From assembly GCF_008973825.1 (NCBI RefSeq), contig NZ_WCHR01000016.1, forward strand, positions 310,001-374,000: a DNA stretch of 64,000 bases. The letters run 5' to 3'. The position numbers and the translations under genes were made by a program. Under the pieces are notes generated by a model. That model was given only the letters and a program-made list of their open reading frames with translations. It was not told where the DNA came from and did not search any database. Below are positions 30,761-39,785 of the stretch, in pieces (within the stretch, counting starts at the first letter, position 1; each line of letters begins with the position of its first letter). This DNA is from Gemmobacter serpentinus. GTDB taxonomy: Bacteria; Pseudomonadota; Alphaproteobacteria; Rhodobacterales; Rhodobacteraceae.

Positions 30761-31039
30761 ATGCGCCGCAACCTTGCCACAAGGCTGAAATGCCGTATCC
30801 GCGCCCGGCCCATGGATCGGTATGACCGGCTGCCCCTCACCTTGCGGCACTGGCTGGCGCAGGCGGCCCTGCCATGGAGCCCGCATTCCGCCCATAGGCT
30901 TTGGTTGCGGCTGCAACGCGAGGAAGCGGGTGATGTGCAGGCCATGCTGCGCCGGATGCAATTGACCGAACAGCGGATGCTGGCCCGGGATGTGCCAAAG
31001 ATCTGGGGCGCGGGGCATCCGGCCGCGGATCAGGGCTGA
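30761..31039 (+). CDS. Conserved hypothetical protein, probably DUF6525 family
   Basis: This 92-aa basic protein begins MRRNLATRLKCRIRARPMD and contains YDRLPLTLRHWLAQAALPWSPHS, a pattern I associate with the DUF6525 family of Rhodobacterales. It has no signal peptide or membrane segment. It starts four bases after the COG0523 stop codon and is probably in the same transcript, which would place it under the same zinc-linked control. The function is unknown. Confidence 0.7.
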   Translation: MRRNLATRLKCRIRARPMDRYDRLPLTLRHWLAQAALPWSPHSAHRLWLRLQREEAGDVQAMLRRMQLTEQRMLARDVPKIWGAGHPAADQG

Positions 31040-31046
31040 GGCCGGA

Positions 31047-31550
31047 TCAGACCTCGGCCTGCGGGGCGACAGGCGCATCCCAGTCGGGTGCAAGGCGAAA
31101 GCCGATACGGCGTGCGGGCTCTTCCGGCCCGCTATGGGGCACCGCACGCAGCACCACGTTCAACTGTGTCACATGTTGCACCAGCTGCATCTTCTGGCCG
31201 GCCTCGTCACGGCCATAAAAGGTCACCAGATCGGGGTCGAAATAGCCCAGCCCTTCGATCCTGAGCACGCCCGCTTCGCCACCGGCAAAGCCCATCGCGA
31301 CCTCTTGCCTGGCATCCAGCTGCTGTTCGAAATTGCGGATGTAAAGGATCAGCCGCTCATAGGCCCATTGGGCTTCGCTTTTATCCTCAACGGGTTGGCG
31401 GGCGACGGCTGCGGGCAAGGGCTGCTGTTCCGGCGTGGCCGGGGCATTCGGGTCGCAATGGACAACGCCCGCGCAGGGCAGGGCGGATGCCTCCATCACC
31501 TCGGCGGATGTCCTGATTTCCTGCCCCGCCCTGATGTCTTCACCGCTCAT
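31047..31550 (-). CDS. Conserved hypothetical protein, probably DUF6173 family
   Basis: This protein has 167 aa from the ATG at 31550, which overlaps the MBL gene stop as ATGA; an ATG 12 bases further upstream is less natural. The N-terminal 60 residues are low-complexity. The conserved part reads WAYERLILYIRNFEQQLDAR, VAMGFAGGEAGVLRIEGLGYF, then DPDLVTFYGRDEAGQKMQLV and ARRIGFRL at the end. I associate this with DUF6173. The function is unknown. It is last in the acyl-CoA dehydrogenase / MBL operon. Confidence 0.78.
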   Translation of the reverse strand: MSGEDIRAGQEIRTSAEVMEASALPCAGVVHCDPNAPATPEQQPLPAAVARQPVEDKSEAQWAYERLILYIRNFEQQLDARQEVAMGFAGGEAGVLRIEGLGYFDPDLVTFYGRDEAGQKMQLVQHVTQLNVVLRAVPHSGPEEPARRIGFRLAPDWDAPVAPQAEV

Positions 31551-32575
31551 GCCCGCTCCCATAGCCAGATCCCTTCAGGGGTCAGGAAGCGCCGGGCCAG
31601 CCCGCGATGCAAGAGGTAATTCAGATGCGCCACCGCCTCGACCAAGGCAAGGCCATATTCCGCCTCGCCGATCTGACGCTTGAACAGCACCGGGAAACAG
31701 GCGGTCGCGCTGCTGGGCGTAGCCAGGTGATCGAGCAGCCGGTTGATGGCGGAACGGTGGTTTTCCTCCATCTGGCGCAGGCGGATCGGCAAGCCGGAAA
31801 AGGGCAGCTTGTGGCCGGGCAGAACCAGATGCCGGGCTTCGGCATGGGCGGCAAGCCGGGTGCAGCTTTCGATCCAGTCGCCCAAGGGATCGGCCAGCGG
31901 CTCGGTCGGGTAGACCCCGACATTGGGCGAGATCGAGGGCAGCAACTGATCGCCGCCGATCACCAGATCATCGTCCTCGCTCCAGAAGGTCGCATGTTCG
32001 GGGGCATGGCCATCGCCCATGCGGATGGTCCAGCGCCGCCCGCCCATGGTGATCGTGCCGCCCTCGATGAGCCGGGTGAAGCCCGGCGGCAGCGGGTGGA
32101 CCATATCGGAAAAGTTGAAGGGGCGTTCGCCCGCGCGTTTGGACAGCAACGCGGGATCCATCCCTGCGCCGCGCCAGAAAGCCAGTTGTTCCGGCCCCGG
32201 CAGCGGCTGATTGTCCAGAACCAGCATCCGCGCGTAAAGCCAGCCGGTGCGCGGCATGGCAAGCTCGGCCCCCTGCGCCTGAAACCAGCCAGCCAACCCG
32301 ACATGATCGGGGTGGTGATGGGTGACCACCACGCGCCGCACCGGTCGCCCGGTCAGCGGGCCAGCCAGCAGCGCCTGCCATTCGGCGCGGGAGCGGCGGC
32401 TGTCAAAGCCGGTATCGATGATGGTCCATCCATCACCATCATCCAGCGCATAGGTATTCACATGATCCAGCGCCATCGGCAGCGGCAAGCGCATCCACAA
32501 CACGCCGGGCGCGACCTCGATGGCCGCGCCGGGTTCGGGCGGGGTGGCATGGGGGGTGCGGATCGCGGCGGTCAC
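31547..32575 (-). CDS. MBL-fold metallohydrolase with C-terminal winged-helix domain
   Basis: This 342-aa protein of the metallo-beta-lactamase superfamily has the metal motif HHHPDHVGL in VVVTHHHPDHVGLAGW, an upstream IIDTGFDS, and GDGHAPEHATFW with a further metal ligand. The C-terminal 80 residues form a winged-helix domain of the lactamase-like type (ALVEAVAHLNYLLHRGLARR). Related proteins include glyoxalase II-like and LACTB2-like enzymes. The substrate may be a CoA thioester, given its place directly after an acyl-CoA dehydrogenase gene and a four-base overlap with it. Confidence 0.9.
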   Translation of the reverse strand: MTAAIRTPHATPPEPGAAIEVAPGVLWMRLPLPMALDHVNTYALDDGDGWTIIDTGFDSRRSRAEWQALLAGPLTGRPVRRVVVTHHHPDHVGLAGWFQAQGAELAMPRTGWLYARMLVLDNQPLPGPEQLAFWRGAGMDPALLSKRAGERPFNFSDMVHPLPPGFTRLIEGGTITMGGRRWTIRMGDGHAPEHATFWSEDDDLVIGGDQLLPSISPNVGVYPTEPLADPLGDWIESCTRLAAHAEARHLVLPGHKLPFSGLPIRLRQMEENHRSAINRLLDHLATPSSATACFPVLFKRQIGEAEYGLALVEAVAHLNYLLHRGLARRFLTPEGIWLWERA

Positions 32576-34272
32576 GAGGCGAGGCGCTCCGGCGTCAGGG
32601 CGTAGATCCCGGCGGCACCTTCGCGCATCTGTGCGATCAGCGCCAGATGCTCGGGCAGCAGGCGCTTGATCGCGACAGCCGCCAGCGGCAGGCGGGTCAG
32701 GTCAGCCAGCGCCGCCTTAAGATGGTAATGTCCGCCCAGGACCCGGGCAAAAGCGCGCAGATAGGCGGTGGCACCCGCATTGCGGTCATCCGCCTCTTGT
32801 CCGACCAGCCAGTCGGTCGCATCACGCAACGCCTCGGCTGCATTCCAGACCGCACTTGCCAGGTCGGGCTGGGCTGCGCGCGCCTCGCCGGCGTGATCCT
32901 CGATCTCTTGCAGCAGGCGCTGGGCGGCGGCCCCGCCATCCATCATCTTGCGCCCGACCAGATCCATCGCCTGAATGCCGTTGGTGCCCTCATAGATCGA
33001 CGTCACCCGCACATCGCGGGCGAATTGCGCGGCCCCGGTTTCCTCGATGAAGCCCATGCCGCCATGGACCTGAAGGCCAAGCTGCGCCACCTCATTGCCG
33101 ATATCGGTGCCGAAGGCCTTGGCGATGGGTGTCAGAAGCGCCGCCCGCGCCGCCCAATCCGCCGACCCTGTGGCGCGCGCCATATCCAGCGCCACAGCGC
33201 AGGCAAGACCAATGGCGCGGGCGCTGAAGGTCTCGGTCTTCATCACCGCCAACATCCGGCGCACATCGGCATGGTCGATGATCGCGCCCGCCCCGAGCGG
33301 CGTCTTGCCCTGCTTGCGTTCCTGCGCATAGTCCAGCGCCTTTTGAAAGGCGGCCTCGGCCACTGCCACGCCCTGCATCCCGACCCCAAGGCGGGCATTG
33401 TTCATCATGGTGAACATCGCAGCCATGCCCTTGTGTTCCTCGCCGATCAGCCAGCCGGTGGCACCCGCATAATCCATCAGCGCCGTGGGTGAGCCATGCA
33501 GGCCCAGTTTATGTTCCAGACTGACCACGCCCAGACTATTGCGCGGTCCCGGATTTCCCGCCGCGTCAGGGATGAATTTCGGCACCATGAACAGGCTGAT
33601 GCCGCGGGTGCCCGGCGCACCATCGGGCAGGCGGGCCAGCACCAGATGGCAGATATTCTGCGCGAAATCGTTATCGCCCCAGGTGATGAAGATCTTTTGG
33701 CCGGTGATGGCATAGGTGCCGTCGCCGTTGCGCTCGGCCCGGGTGCGCAGCGCCCCCACATCGGACCCTGCGCCGCTTTCCGTCAGGTTCATGGTGCCGC
33801 ACCATTCGCCCGAGATCAGCTTGGGGATATAGAGCGCCTTGATCGCATCGCTGGCGTGATGCTCCAGCGCCTCGATCTGGCCTTGGGTCATCAGGGGGTT
33901 CAGTTGCAGCGCCAGACAGGCCGACCCGACCATCTCATTGACCGCTGTCGCGATGGAGAAGGGCAGACCCATGCCGCCATGTTCGGGATCCGCCGCCATG
34001 CCGATCCAGCCACCCGTCGCGATCGCGCGAAAGCCATCGGCGAAACCGGGCGAGGTGCGCACCACGCCATTTTCCAGCCGTGCCGGATGCAGATCGCCAT
34101 TGCGGTTCAGGGGCGCGAGAATATCCGTGCACATCTTGCCCGCCTCGGACAGAATCGCCTCCACCGTCTCGCCGGTGGCCTCGGCGAACAGTTCGGTCGC
34201 GGCGACCTGGTCCAGCCCGACCACATGGTCAAAGGTGAAAAGATATTCGGATACGGGCGCGCGATAGGGCAT
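32572..34272 (-). CDS. Acyl-CoA dehydrogenase, DmdC-like
   Basis: This 566-aa FAD enzyme is longer than ordinary acyl-CoA dehydrogenases and resembles the DmdC group, which oxidises 3-methylmercaptopropionyl-CoA in DMSP degradation. It begins MPYRAPVSEYLFTFDHVVGL and has MNLTESGAGSDVGALRT, IFITWGDND, GLQVHGGMGFIEETGAAQ and the active-site segment SIYEGTNGIQAMDLVGRK with its Glu. The C-terminal 120 residues form an extra helical domain. Whether the substrate is MMPA-CoA or a fatty acyl-CoA cannot be decided here. It is the first gene of a three-gene coupled operon. Confidence 0.9.
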   Translation of the reverse strand: MPYRAPVSEYLFTFDHVVGLDQVAATELFAEATGETVEAILSEAGKMCTDILAPLNRNGDLHPARLENGVVRTSPGFADGFRAIATGGWIGMAADPEHGGMGLPFSIATAVNEMVGSACLALQLNPLMTQGQIEALEHHASDAIKALYIPKLISGEWCGTMNLTESGAGSDVGALRTRAERNGDGTYAITGQKIFITWGDNDFAQNICHLVLARLPDGAPGTRGISLFMVPKFIPDAAGNPGPRNSLGVVSLEHKLGLHGSPTALMDYAGATGWLIGEEHKGMAAMFTMMNNARLGVGMQGVAVAEAAFQKALDYAQERKQGKTPLGAGAIIDHADVRRMLAVMKTETFSARAIGLACAVALDMARATGSADWAARAALLTPIAKAFGTDIGNEVAQLGLQVHGGMGFIEETGAAQFARDVRVTSIYEGTNGIQAMDLVGRKMMDGGAAAQRLLQEIEDHAGEARAAQPDLASAVWNAAEALRDATDWLVGQEADDRNAGATAYLRAFARVLGGHYHLKAALADLTRLPLAAVAIKRLLPEHLALIAQMREGAAGIYALTPERLAS

Positions 34273-34385
34273 CTGGTCTCCTTGCCGCGCTTGGCATCCG
34301 GGCCGCGCGGGTCTATCTGGGGCACATCTTTGGCCCTGAGACTAACGCAAGGTCAAACGGCCTCAACCTCAACGCTGCGTCACAG

Positions 34386-35336
34386 ATGACAGAAACCCGC
34401 ATCCTTGCGCCCGATCCTGCGGGCATCATTGAGGCCGCAGCGATCCTGAACGCGGGCGGTCTGGTCGCCATGCCGACGGAGACGGTCTATGGCCTGGCGG
34501 CAAATGCGGGCGATGACCAGGCCGTGGCCGGGATCTATGCCGCAAAGAACCGCCCCGCCTTCAACCCGTTGATCGTGCATCTGCCGGATCTGGCGGCGGT
34601 GGAACGCTACGCGGTGCTGACACCTGCGGCGCAGACTTTGGCTGCAAGATTCTGGCCCGGTCCGCTGACCATGGTTTTGCCGCTGCGCGCGGGGGCCCGG
34701 CTGTCGCCGCTGGTGACGGCGGGGCTTTCGACCGTGGCCATCCGGCTGCCCGCGCATCCGCTGGCGCAGGCCCTGCTGCGGGAATGCGGGCTGCCGCTGG
34801 CGGCACCTTCGGCCAATCCTTCCGGCCGGGTTTCAGCCACGCGGCCCGACCATGTGCTGGCCGGGCTTGCGGGGCGGATCGACGCGGTTCTGGATGGCGG
34901 TGCCTGCACGGTGGGGGTGGAAAGCACCATCATCGCAATGGATGGCGCAGCCGCGCTGCTGCGCCCCGGCGGCGTGCCGGTGGAGGATATCGAGGCGGCG
35001 TTGGGTCAGCCGCTGCTTTTGCCCGGTGATCCCGCCACGCCGAAAGCGCCGGGGCAATTGGCCTCGCATTACGCGCCAGAGGCCGGGGTCCGGCTGAATG
35101 CAACCGAGGCACGGCCGGGCGAGGTTCTGGTGGGCTTTGGCGCGGTGAAGGGGCAGCTTGCACTGTCAGAAACCGGCGATTTGCTGGAGGCTGCGTCGCG
35201 GCTGTTTCATGTGCTGCGCGAAGCGGACGCATTGGCGGGACCGGGCGGGGCGATTGCCTTTGCGCCCGTGCCCGAGCAGGGCCTTGGCCGTGCCATCAAT
35301 GACCGGCTGCGCCGTGCGGCTGCGCCCCGGCCCTGA
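34386..35336 (+). CDS. tsaC: L-threonylcarbamoyladenylate synthase (Sua5/TsaC)
   Basis: This 316-aa enzyme makes threonylcarbamoyl-AMP for the t6A37 modification of tRNAs that read ANN codons. The YrdC domain (about 10-205) shows MPTETVYGLAANAGDD, the K-x-R pair in AAKNRPAFNPLIVHL, and LPLAAPSANPSGRVSATRPDHV. A C-terminal Sua5 domain follows (PKAPGQLASHYAPEAGVRLN), so this is the long Sua5 form, not the short YrdC form. It is divergent from the acyl-CoA dehydrogenase operon. Confidence 0.95.
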   Translation: MTETRILAPDPAGIIEAAAILNAGGLVAMPTETVYGLAANAGDDQAVAGIYAAKNRPAFNPLIVHLPDLAAVERYAVLTPAAQTLAARFWPGPLTMVLPLRAGARLSPLVTAGLSTVAIRLPAHPLAQALLRECGLPLAAPSANPSGRVSATRPDHVLAGLAGRIDAVLDGGACTVGVESTIIAMDGAAALLRPGGVPVEDIEAALGQPLLLPGDPATPKAPGQLASHYAPEAGVRLNATEARPGEVLVGFGAVKGQLALSETGDLLEAASRLFHVLREADALAGPGGAIAFAPVPEQGLGRAINDRLRRAAAPRP

Positions 35337-35343
35337 GGCGCTG

Positions 35344-35364
35344 CGATTTTTCGACGAAAAATCG
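35344..35364. terminator. AT-rich hairpin between convergent tsaC and yidD
   Basis: CGATTTTTC (35344-35352) and GAAAAATCG (35356-35364) form a perfect 9-bp stem with a GAC loop, 8 bp after the tsaC stop. Its symmetry suits termination in both directions. There is no T tract after the stem on the plus strand, so efficiency is uncertain. Confidence 0.55.
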
Positions 35365-35389
35365 TGACCGTTCCGATCAGATTTCGGGA

Positions 35390-35641
35390 TCAGGTTTTGC
35401 CCGCGTCATGCGCGGGGTCAGCCCCCGGCACCGGATCATAGCCATGCCCGCCCCATGGATGGCAGCGGCACAGGCGATGCGCGGTCAGATAGCCGCCCTT
35501 CAGCCCGCCATGGCGTTGCAGCGCCTCCAGTGCAAAGGCGGAACAGGTCGGCTGAAAGCGGCAGCCATGCCCGACCCAGGGGCTGAGCACCAGCCGGTAG
35601 GCCCGCACCGGCAGCGCGATCAGATGCGCAAGCGGGGTCAT
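35390..35641 (-). CDS. yidD: Membrane protein insertion efficiency factor YidD
   Basis: This 83-aa, Cys-rich, membrane-associated protein helps insertion by YidC. The family signature [20 protein letters not shown] is complete, followed by [24 protein letters not shown]. The length is normal. It lies alone here, convergent with tsaC, and not beside rnpA/yidC as in many bacteria. Confidence 0.94.
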   Translation of the reverse strand: MTPLAHLIALPVRAYRLVLSPWVGHGCRFQPTCSAFALEALQRHGGLKGGYLTAHRLCRCHPWGGHGYDPVPGADPAHDAGKT

Positions 35642-35818
35642 GCGGCGTGCCGCCCCGATCCGGTGCTGTGCAGGCTGATCGTCATGTGATGGCGCAATTC
35701 CATGACGCCCATTCTGCCGCAGGATGGGCCAAAGCGCCAGAGAGGGTGCCTGCCGCTTCGGGGTTTCGCGCGGCTTGTCTTTCGCCTAAAAGCGGGGCGC
35801 GATCATCGGGAGGCGACC

Positions 35819-36919
35819 ATGAGCTTCAACACCTTCGGCCATCTGTTCCGCGTCACCACCTGGGGCGAGAGCCATGGGCCGGCGCTTGGGGCCACGGTGG
35901 ATGGGTGCCCGCCGGGGGTGGAGATCGCGGCTGAGGCGTTGCAGCACTGGCTGGACAAGCGCAAGCCGGGGCAGAACAAGTTCACCACCCAGCGGCAAGA
36001 GCCGGACGCGGTGAAGATCCTGTCGGGCACCTTTGATGGCCGCTCTACCGGGACGCCGATCCAGTTGATGATCGAAAACACCGACCAGCGGTCGAAAGAT
36101 TATGGCGAGATCGCCAAATCCTTCCGCCCCGGTCATGCCGATATCACCTATCACCAGAAATACGGCTTGCGCGATTATCGCGGCGGTGGCCGGTCCTCGG
36201 CGCGGGAAACGGCGGCGCGGGTTGCAGCCGGTGGTGTTGCCCGTGCGGCGCTGGCGCAGCTGGTGCCGGGGCTGAAGATCACCGGCTATATGGTGCAGAT
36301 CGGCCCGCACAAGATTGACCGGGCGCGCTTTGACGCGGCCCAGATCGAGCAGAACCCGTTCTGGTGCCCCGATGCGGTGGCCGCAGCTGATTGGGCGGAT
36401 TATCTGGACGGTCTGCGCAAAAGCCACAACTCCGTCGGCGCGGTGATCGAGGTCGTGGCCTCGGGCGTGCCCGCAGGTCTTGGTGCGCCGCTTTATGCCA
36501 AACTCGACAGCGATCTGGCGGCGGCGATGATGTCGATCAATGCCGTGAAAGCGGTGGAGATCGGCGATGGCATGGCGGCCGCCGAGCTGACCGGGGTGGA
36601 AAACGCCGATGAGATCCGCATGGGCAATGACGGGCCGATGTTCCTGTCGAACCATGCGGGCGGAATCCTGGGCGGCATTTCCACCGGGCAGGATGTGGTC
36701 GTGCGTTTCGCGGTCAAGCCGACCTCGTCGATCCTGACCCCGCGCCGCACCATCACCGCGACGGGCGACGAGATCGAGCTGATCACCAAGGGCCGCCATG
36801 ACCCCTGCGTGGGCATCCGCGCCGTGCCGGTGGGCGAGGCGATGATGGCCTGTGTCATCCTTGATCATCTGCTGATGGATCGTGGCCAGACGGCGGGCGT
36901 TCGGGGCGAAATCGGCTGA
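35819..36919 (+). CDS. aroC: Chorismate synthase
   Basis: This 366-aa enzyme makes chorismate from EPSP with reduced FMN, the last step of the shikimate pathway. The start at 35819 ([20 protein letters not shown]) has the N-terminal signature. The second signature is [20 protein letters not shown], and the third lies around [20 protein letters not shown]. An in-frame ATG at 35702 is not conserved. The ribosome site is GGGAGG, seven bases before the start. Confidence 0.97.
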   Translation: MSFNTFGHLFRVTTWGESHGPALGATVDGCPPGVEIAAEALQHWLDKRKPGQNKFTTQRQEPDAVKILSGTFDGRSTGTPIQLMIENTDQRSKDYGEIAKSFRPGHADITYHQKYGLRDYRGGGRSSARETAARVAAGGVARAALAQLVPGLKITGYMVQIGPHKIDRARFDAAQIEQNPFWCPDAVAAADWADYLDGLRKSHNSVGAVIEVVASGVPAGLGAPLYAKLDSDLAAAMMSINAVKAVEIGDGMAAAELTGVENADEIRMGNDGPMFLSNHAGGILGGISTGQDVVVRFAVKPTSSILTPRRTITATGDEIELITKGRHDPCVGIRAVPVGEAMMACVILDHLLMDRGQTAGVRGEIG

Positions 36920-36991
36920 CATATCCTGTCACGGGTGGGGTTGGGCTGCCCTTCTGTTTGCGCTAGCATCCCGCGCAAAGAGGAGAACCCG

Positions 36992-38038
36992 ATGAGCCCG
37001 TTTCCCGAACGCTATCACCCCGCCGAGAACCGTTATGACCGGATGGTCTATCGCCGTTGCGGCAAGTCCGGCCTCAAACTTCCGGCGGTCAGCCTTGGCC
37101 TTTGGCATAATTTCGGCGAGGATACGCCGCATCAGGTGAAACGTGCGATCTGCCGCACGGCCTTTGATCACGGCATCACCCATTTCGATCTGGCCAATAA
37201 TTACGGCCCCCCCTATGGCAGCGCCGAAGAGGCATTCGGCCAGATCCTGAAACAAGATTTCGGGGCCTATCGTGATGAACTGATCATCAGCTCCAAGGCC
37301 GGTTACGATATGTGGCCGGGGCCTTATGGTGACCGGGGCAGCCGCAAATATCTGATCGCCTCTTGCGATCAAAGCCTTAAGCGGATGGGCCTCGACTATG
37401 TCGATATCTTCTATTCGCACCGCTTCGACCCTGAGACCCCGCTGGAAGAGACGATGGGGGCGCTGGATCATATCGTGCGGTCGGGCCGCGCGCTCTATAT
37501 CGGGATTTCCAGCTACAATTCCGCCCGCACCCGACAGGCGGTGGAAATCCTGCGCCAGATGGGCACGCCGCTGCTGATCCATCAGCCCAGCTACAATATG
37601 CTGAACCGCTGGGTTGAACGCGATGGACTGAAGGAGACGTTGGCAGAACTTGGTGTCGGCTCCATCGCCTTCACGCCGCTGGCACAAGGCATCCTGACCC
37701 GGAAATATCTGGGCGGCATCCCCGATGGCAGCCGCGCCGCGCAGGGTAAGAGCCTGAACCCCGCCACCATCACGCCCCGTGCCCTGGAAAGCGTGCGCGC
37801 GCTGGATGCGCTGGCGCAATCGCGCGGGCAGACGCTGGCGCAGATGGCGATTGCCTGGGTTCTGCGGCATGAGGGCATCACCACGGCGCTGATCGGGGCC
37901 TCAAAGCCAGAACAGGTGGTGGATTGCGCCGGTGCCATCGGCAATCTGGCCTTCACCGACGATGAGCTGGCCGAGATCGACCGCATCGCCTCGGATGAGG
38001 ATATCAACCTCTGGGCGCGGTCGTCCGAAAGCAACTGA
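36992..38038 (+). CDS. Aldo/keto reductase (YghZ/Gpr-like)
   Basis: This 348-aa NADPH-dependent reductase has the (beta/alpha)8 fold. The catalytic residues are in DLANNYGPPYGSAEE (Asp and Tyr), IISSKAGYDMWPG (Lys) and FYSHRFDP (His). The cofactor region GASKPEQVVDCAGAI is near the C-terminus. The Kv-beta-like subgroup with GPPYGSAE and a substrate such as L-glyceraldehyde 3-phosphate or methylglyoxal is the best match. The start at 36992 has AGGAGAA upstream. A tandem repeat overlaps the stop codon. Confidence 0.92.
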   Translation: MSPFPERYHPAENRYDRMVYRRCGKSGLKLPAVSLGLWHNFGEDTPHQVKRAICRTAFDHGITHFDLANNYGPPYGSAEEAFGQILKQDFGAYRDELIISSKAGYDMWPGPYGDRGSRKYLIASCDQSLKRMGLDYVDIFYSHRFDPETPLEETMGALDHIVRSGRALYIGISSYNSARTRQAVEILRQMGTPLLIHQPSYNMLNRWVERDGLKETLAELGVGSIAFTPLAQGILTRKYLGGIPDGSRAAQGKSLNPATITPRALESVRALDALAQSRGQTLAQMAIAWVLRHEGITTALIGASKPEQVVDCAGAIGNLAFTDDELAEIDRIASDEDINLWARSSESN

Positions 38039-38071
38039 GGGCGAAAGCAACTGAGGACGAAAGCAACCGGG
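38026..38071 (+). repeat. 16-bp tandem repeat over the aldo/keto reductase stop codon
   Basis: Two near-identical units, CGAAAGCAACTGAGGG (38026-38041) and CGAAAGCAACTGAGGA (38042-38057), are followed by a partial third, CGAAAGCAACCGGG (38058-38071). The first unit supplies the last codons and the stop codon of the reductase gene. The gap to the convergent DUF4105 gene is made up of this repeat. Confidence 0.85.
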
Positions 38072-38073
38072 CC

Positions 38074-39003
38074 TTACGACCGGATGGCGCGCGAGAAATC
38101 CGCGCCTTCCGGCAAGGCCTGGGCCTTCTCGCTGATCCGCGCAGCCTCGCGCAGATCGGCGAGGCTGCCGGTGCCGTCCAGCACACCCAGCTTGTAAAGC
38201 CAGTCGGGCAGCAGGCCGGGCAGCAACACGGCCGGGTGCAGCGGCAGATCGGGTTTCAGCGCCCGGATAAGATGCCAGACCACGGTGGCGCAATTGGCGG
38301 TCAGCGTGTTGTAGAAGGTGGGCACATGCGCCACCCGGTTGCCCAGATCGACATAGGCCAGAAAGATCGGGCGCAATTGTTCGGGTGTCAGGCGCAGCGG
38401 GTAAAGCCGCACGTCTTCATGCCGGTGATTGCTGCGCAGGCGGATGATGTCATCTTCGCGCGCGGCGATCAGCGCCAGCTCGAACTGGCGGAAAAAGCCC
38501 CCGATGCTGCTGAACTTTTCGTCCCGCTCGCGCCGGATCTCGACCGAGAACACCACGCGCTGGTCGGTTGCGAAATGAAAGCTGACCAGAAGATGCGCGA
38601 TCTTCGGATTGCCCCAGACCGAGGTGACCATATCGGCGCCGGTCAATTGGTCCAGGTCGAATGTCTCGGATGTCCAGTGTTCTTGCGCATGGTCGCGGTC
38701 CTGCCAGTGGAAGGCGCGGATATTGTGCAGCCTGACAAGGCTGCCCGCGACATCGCCGGTCACGATATGGGCGACATCTGGGGCCCAGGCTCGATCCAGC
38801 CGGGGGCGCAGGCGCAGATACCAGATCAGGATGGTCGCGATCAGCAGGGCAAGTGCTGCCCAGCCCCATTCGGTTGTCAGGTGCAACGCGATACTGGCCA
38901 GCAGACCAAGGCCAAAGGCCGCAAGCCCTGCCCGCTGCCGCTGCACCCGCAAGGCGGTGACCGCCCAAAGGCCAAAGATCAGGCAGACCGCCGCAAAGAT
39001 CAT
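38074..39003 (-). CDS. DUF4105 domain membrane protein
   Basis: This 309-aa protein has two or three N-terminal hydrophobic segments ([20 protein letters not shown], then [20 protein letters not shown]) and a large soluble part. The DUF4105 pattern is visible: [33 protein letters not shown], and [19 protein letters not shown], with a conserved Asn-Cys pair suggestive of a cysteine peptidase fold. The function is unknown. The start at 39003 overlaps the ubiG stop as ATGA, so it is translated downstream of ubiG. Confidence 0.85.
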   Translation of the reverse strand: MIFAAVCLIFGLWAVTALRVQRQRAGLAAFGLGLLASIALHLTTEWGWAALALLIATILIWYLRLRPRLDRAWAPDVAHIVTGDVAGSLVRLHNIRAFHWQDRDHAQEHWTSETFDLDQLTGADMVTSVWGNPKIAHLLVSFHFATDQRVVFSVEIRRERDEKFSSIGGFFRQFELALIAAREDDIIRLRSNHRHEDVRLYPLRLTPEQLRPIFLAYVDLGNRVAHVPTFYNTLTANCATVVWHLIRALKPDLPLHPAVLLPGLLPDWLYKLGVLDGTGSLADLREAARISEKAQALPEGADFSRAIRS

Positions 39004-39737
39004 GCGCGCTTCACGCTGGCGGTGACATAGTTCACCGACAGATCCCGATCCGACAGGCTCCACCGCCAGGAGACCGGGTTGAATACCATGCCCTTGCGAT
39101 CCACCGGGTCCAGCCCCGCGCGGCGGATCAGGTCGACCAGTTCATCGGGGGTGATGAACTTGCGCCAGTCATGCGTGCCCTTGGGCAGCCAGCGCATCAC
39201 CCATTCGGCGCCGACAATCGCCATGGCAAAACTCTTGGCATTGCGGTTGAGGGTGGAACAGATCATCAGCCCGCCCGGCTTCAACAGGCGCTGGCAGGCG
39301 GTCAGATAGGCCAGCGGATCGGCCACATGTTCGACGACCTCCATATTCAGCACAACATCGAACACCTCGCCCGCATCGGCCAGGGCCTCGGCCGTGGTGT
39401 TGCGATAGTCGATGGTCAGGCCGGATTGTTCGGCATGGACCTGCGCCACGGGGATATTGCGCGGGGCGGCATCGGCCCCGACCACCGTGGCCCCCAGCCG
39501 CGCCATCGGTTCCGACAGCAAGCCCCCACCGCAGCCGATATCGAGCAGACGCAACCCGGCAAAGGGCTGCGGCCCGGTCAGGTCGCGGTCAAATTCGGCG
39601 GCGATCTGGCGGGTGATATAGTCCAGCCGGCACGGGTTCATCTCGTGCAGCGGCTTGAACTTGCCGGTGGGGTCCCACCATTCTGCCGCCATGGCCTCGA
39701 ATTTCGCCACTTCATCGGCGTCGATCGTGCTGGTCAT
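39000..39737 (-). CDS. ubiG: Ubiquinone biosynthesis O-methyltransferase UbiG
   Basis: This 245-aa SAM-dependent enzyme carries out both O-methylations in ubiquinone synthesis. It begins [32 protein letters not shown], typical of UbiG. The SAM loop is [19 protein letters not shown], followed by [15 protein letters not shown] and the family segment [14 protein letters not shown]. It leads an operon with the DUF4105 gene and is divergent from pip, with 48 bp between the starts. Confidence 0.96.
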   Translation of the reverse strand: MTSTIDADEVAKFEAMAAEWWDPTGKFKPLHEMNPCRLDYITRQIAAEFDRDLTGPQPFAGLRLLDIGCGGGLLSEPMARLGATVVGADAAPRNIPVAQVHAEQSGLTIDYRNTTAEALADAGEVFDVVLNMEVVEHVADPLAYLTACQRLLKPGGLMICSTLNRNAKSFAMAIVGAEWVMRWLPKGTHDWRKFITPDELVDLIRRAGLDPVDRKGMVFNPVSWRWSLSDRDLSVNYVTASVKRA

Positions 39738-39785
39738 CGTGGTCTCCCGTGGCAGAATGGTTCCGGGTCGTTATATAGTAGGTCC

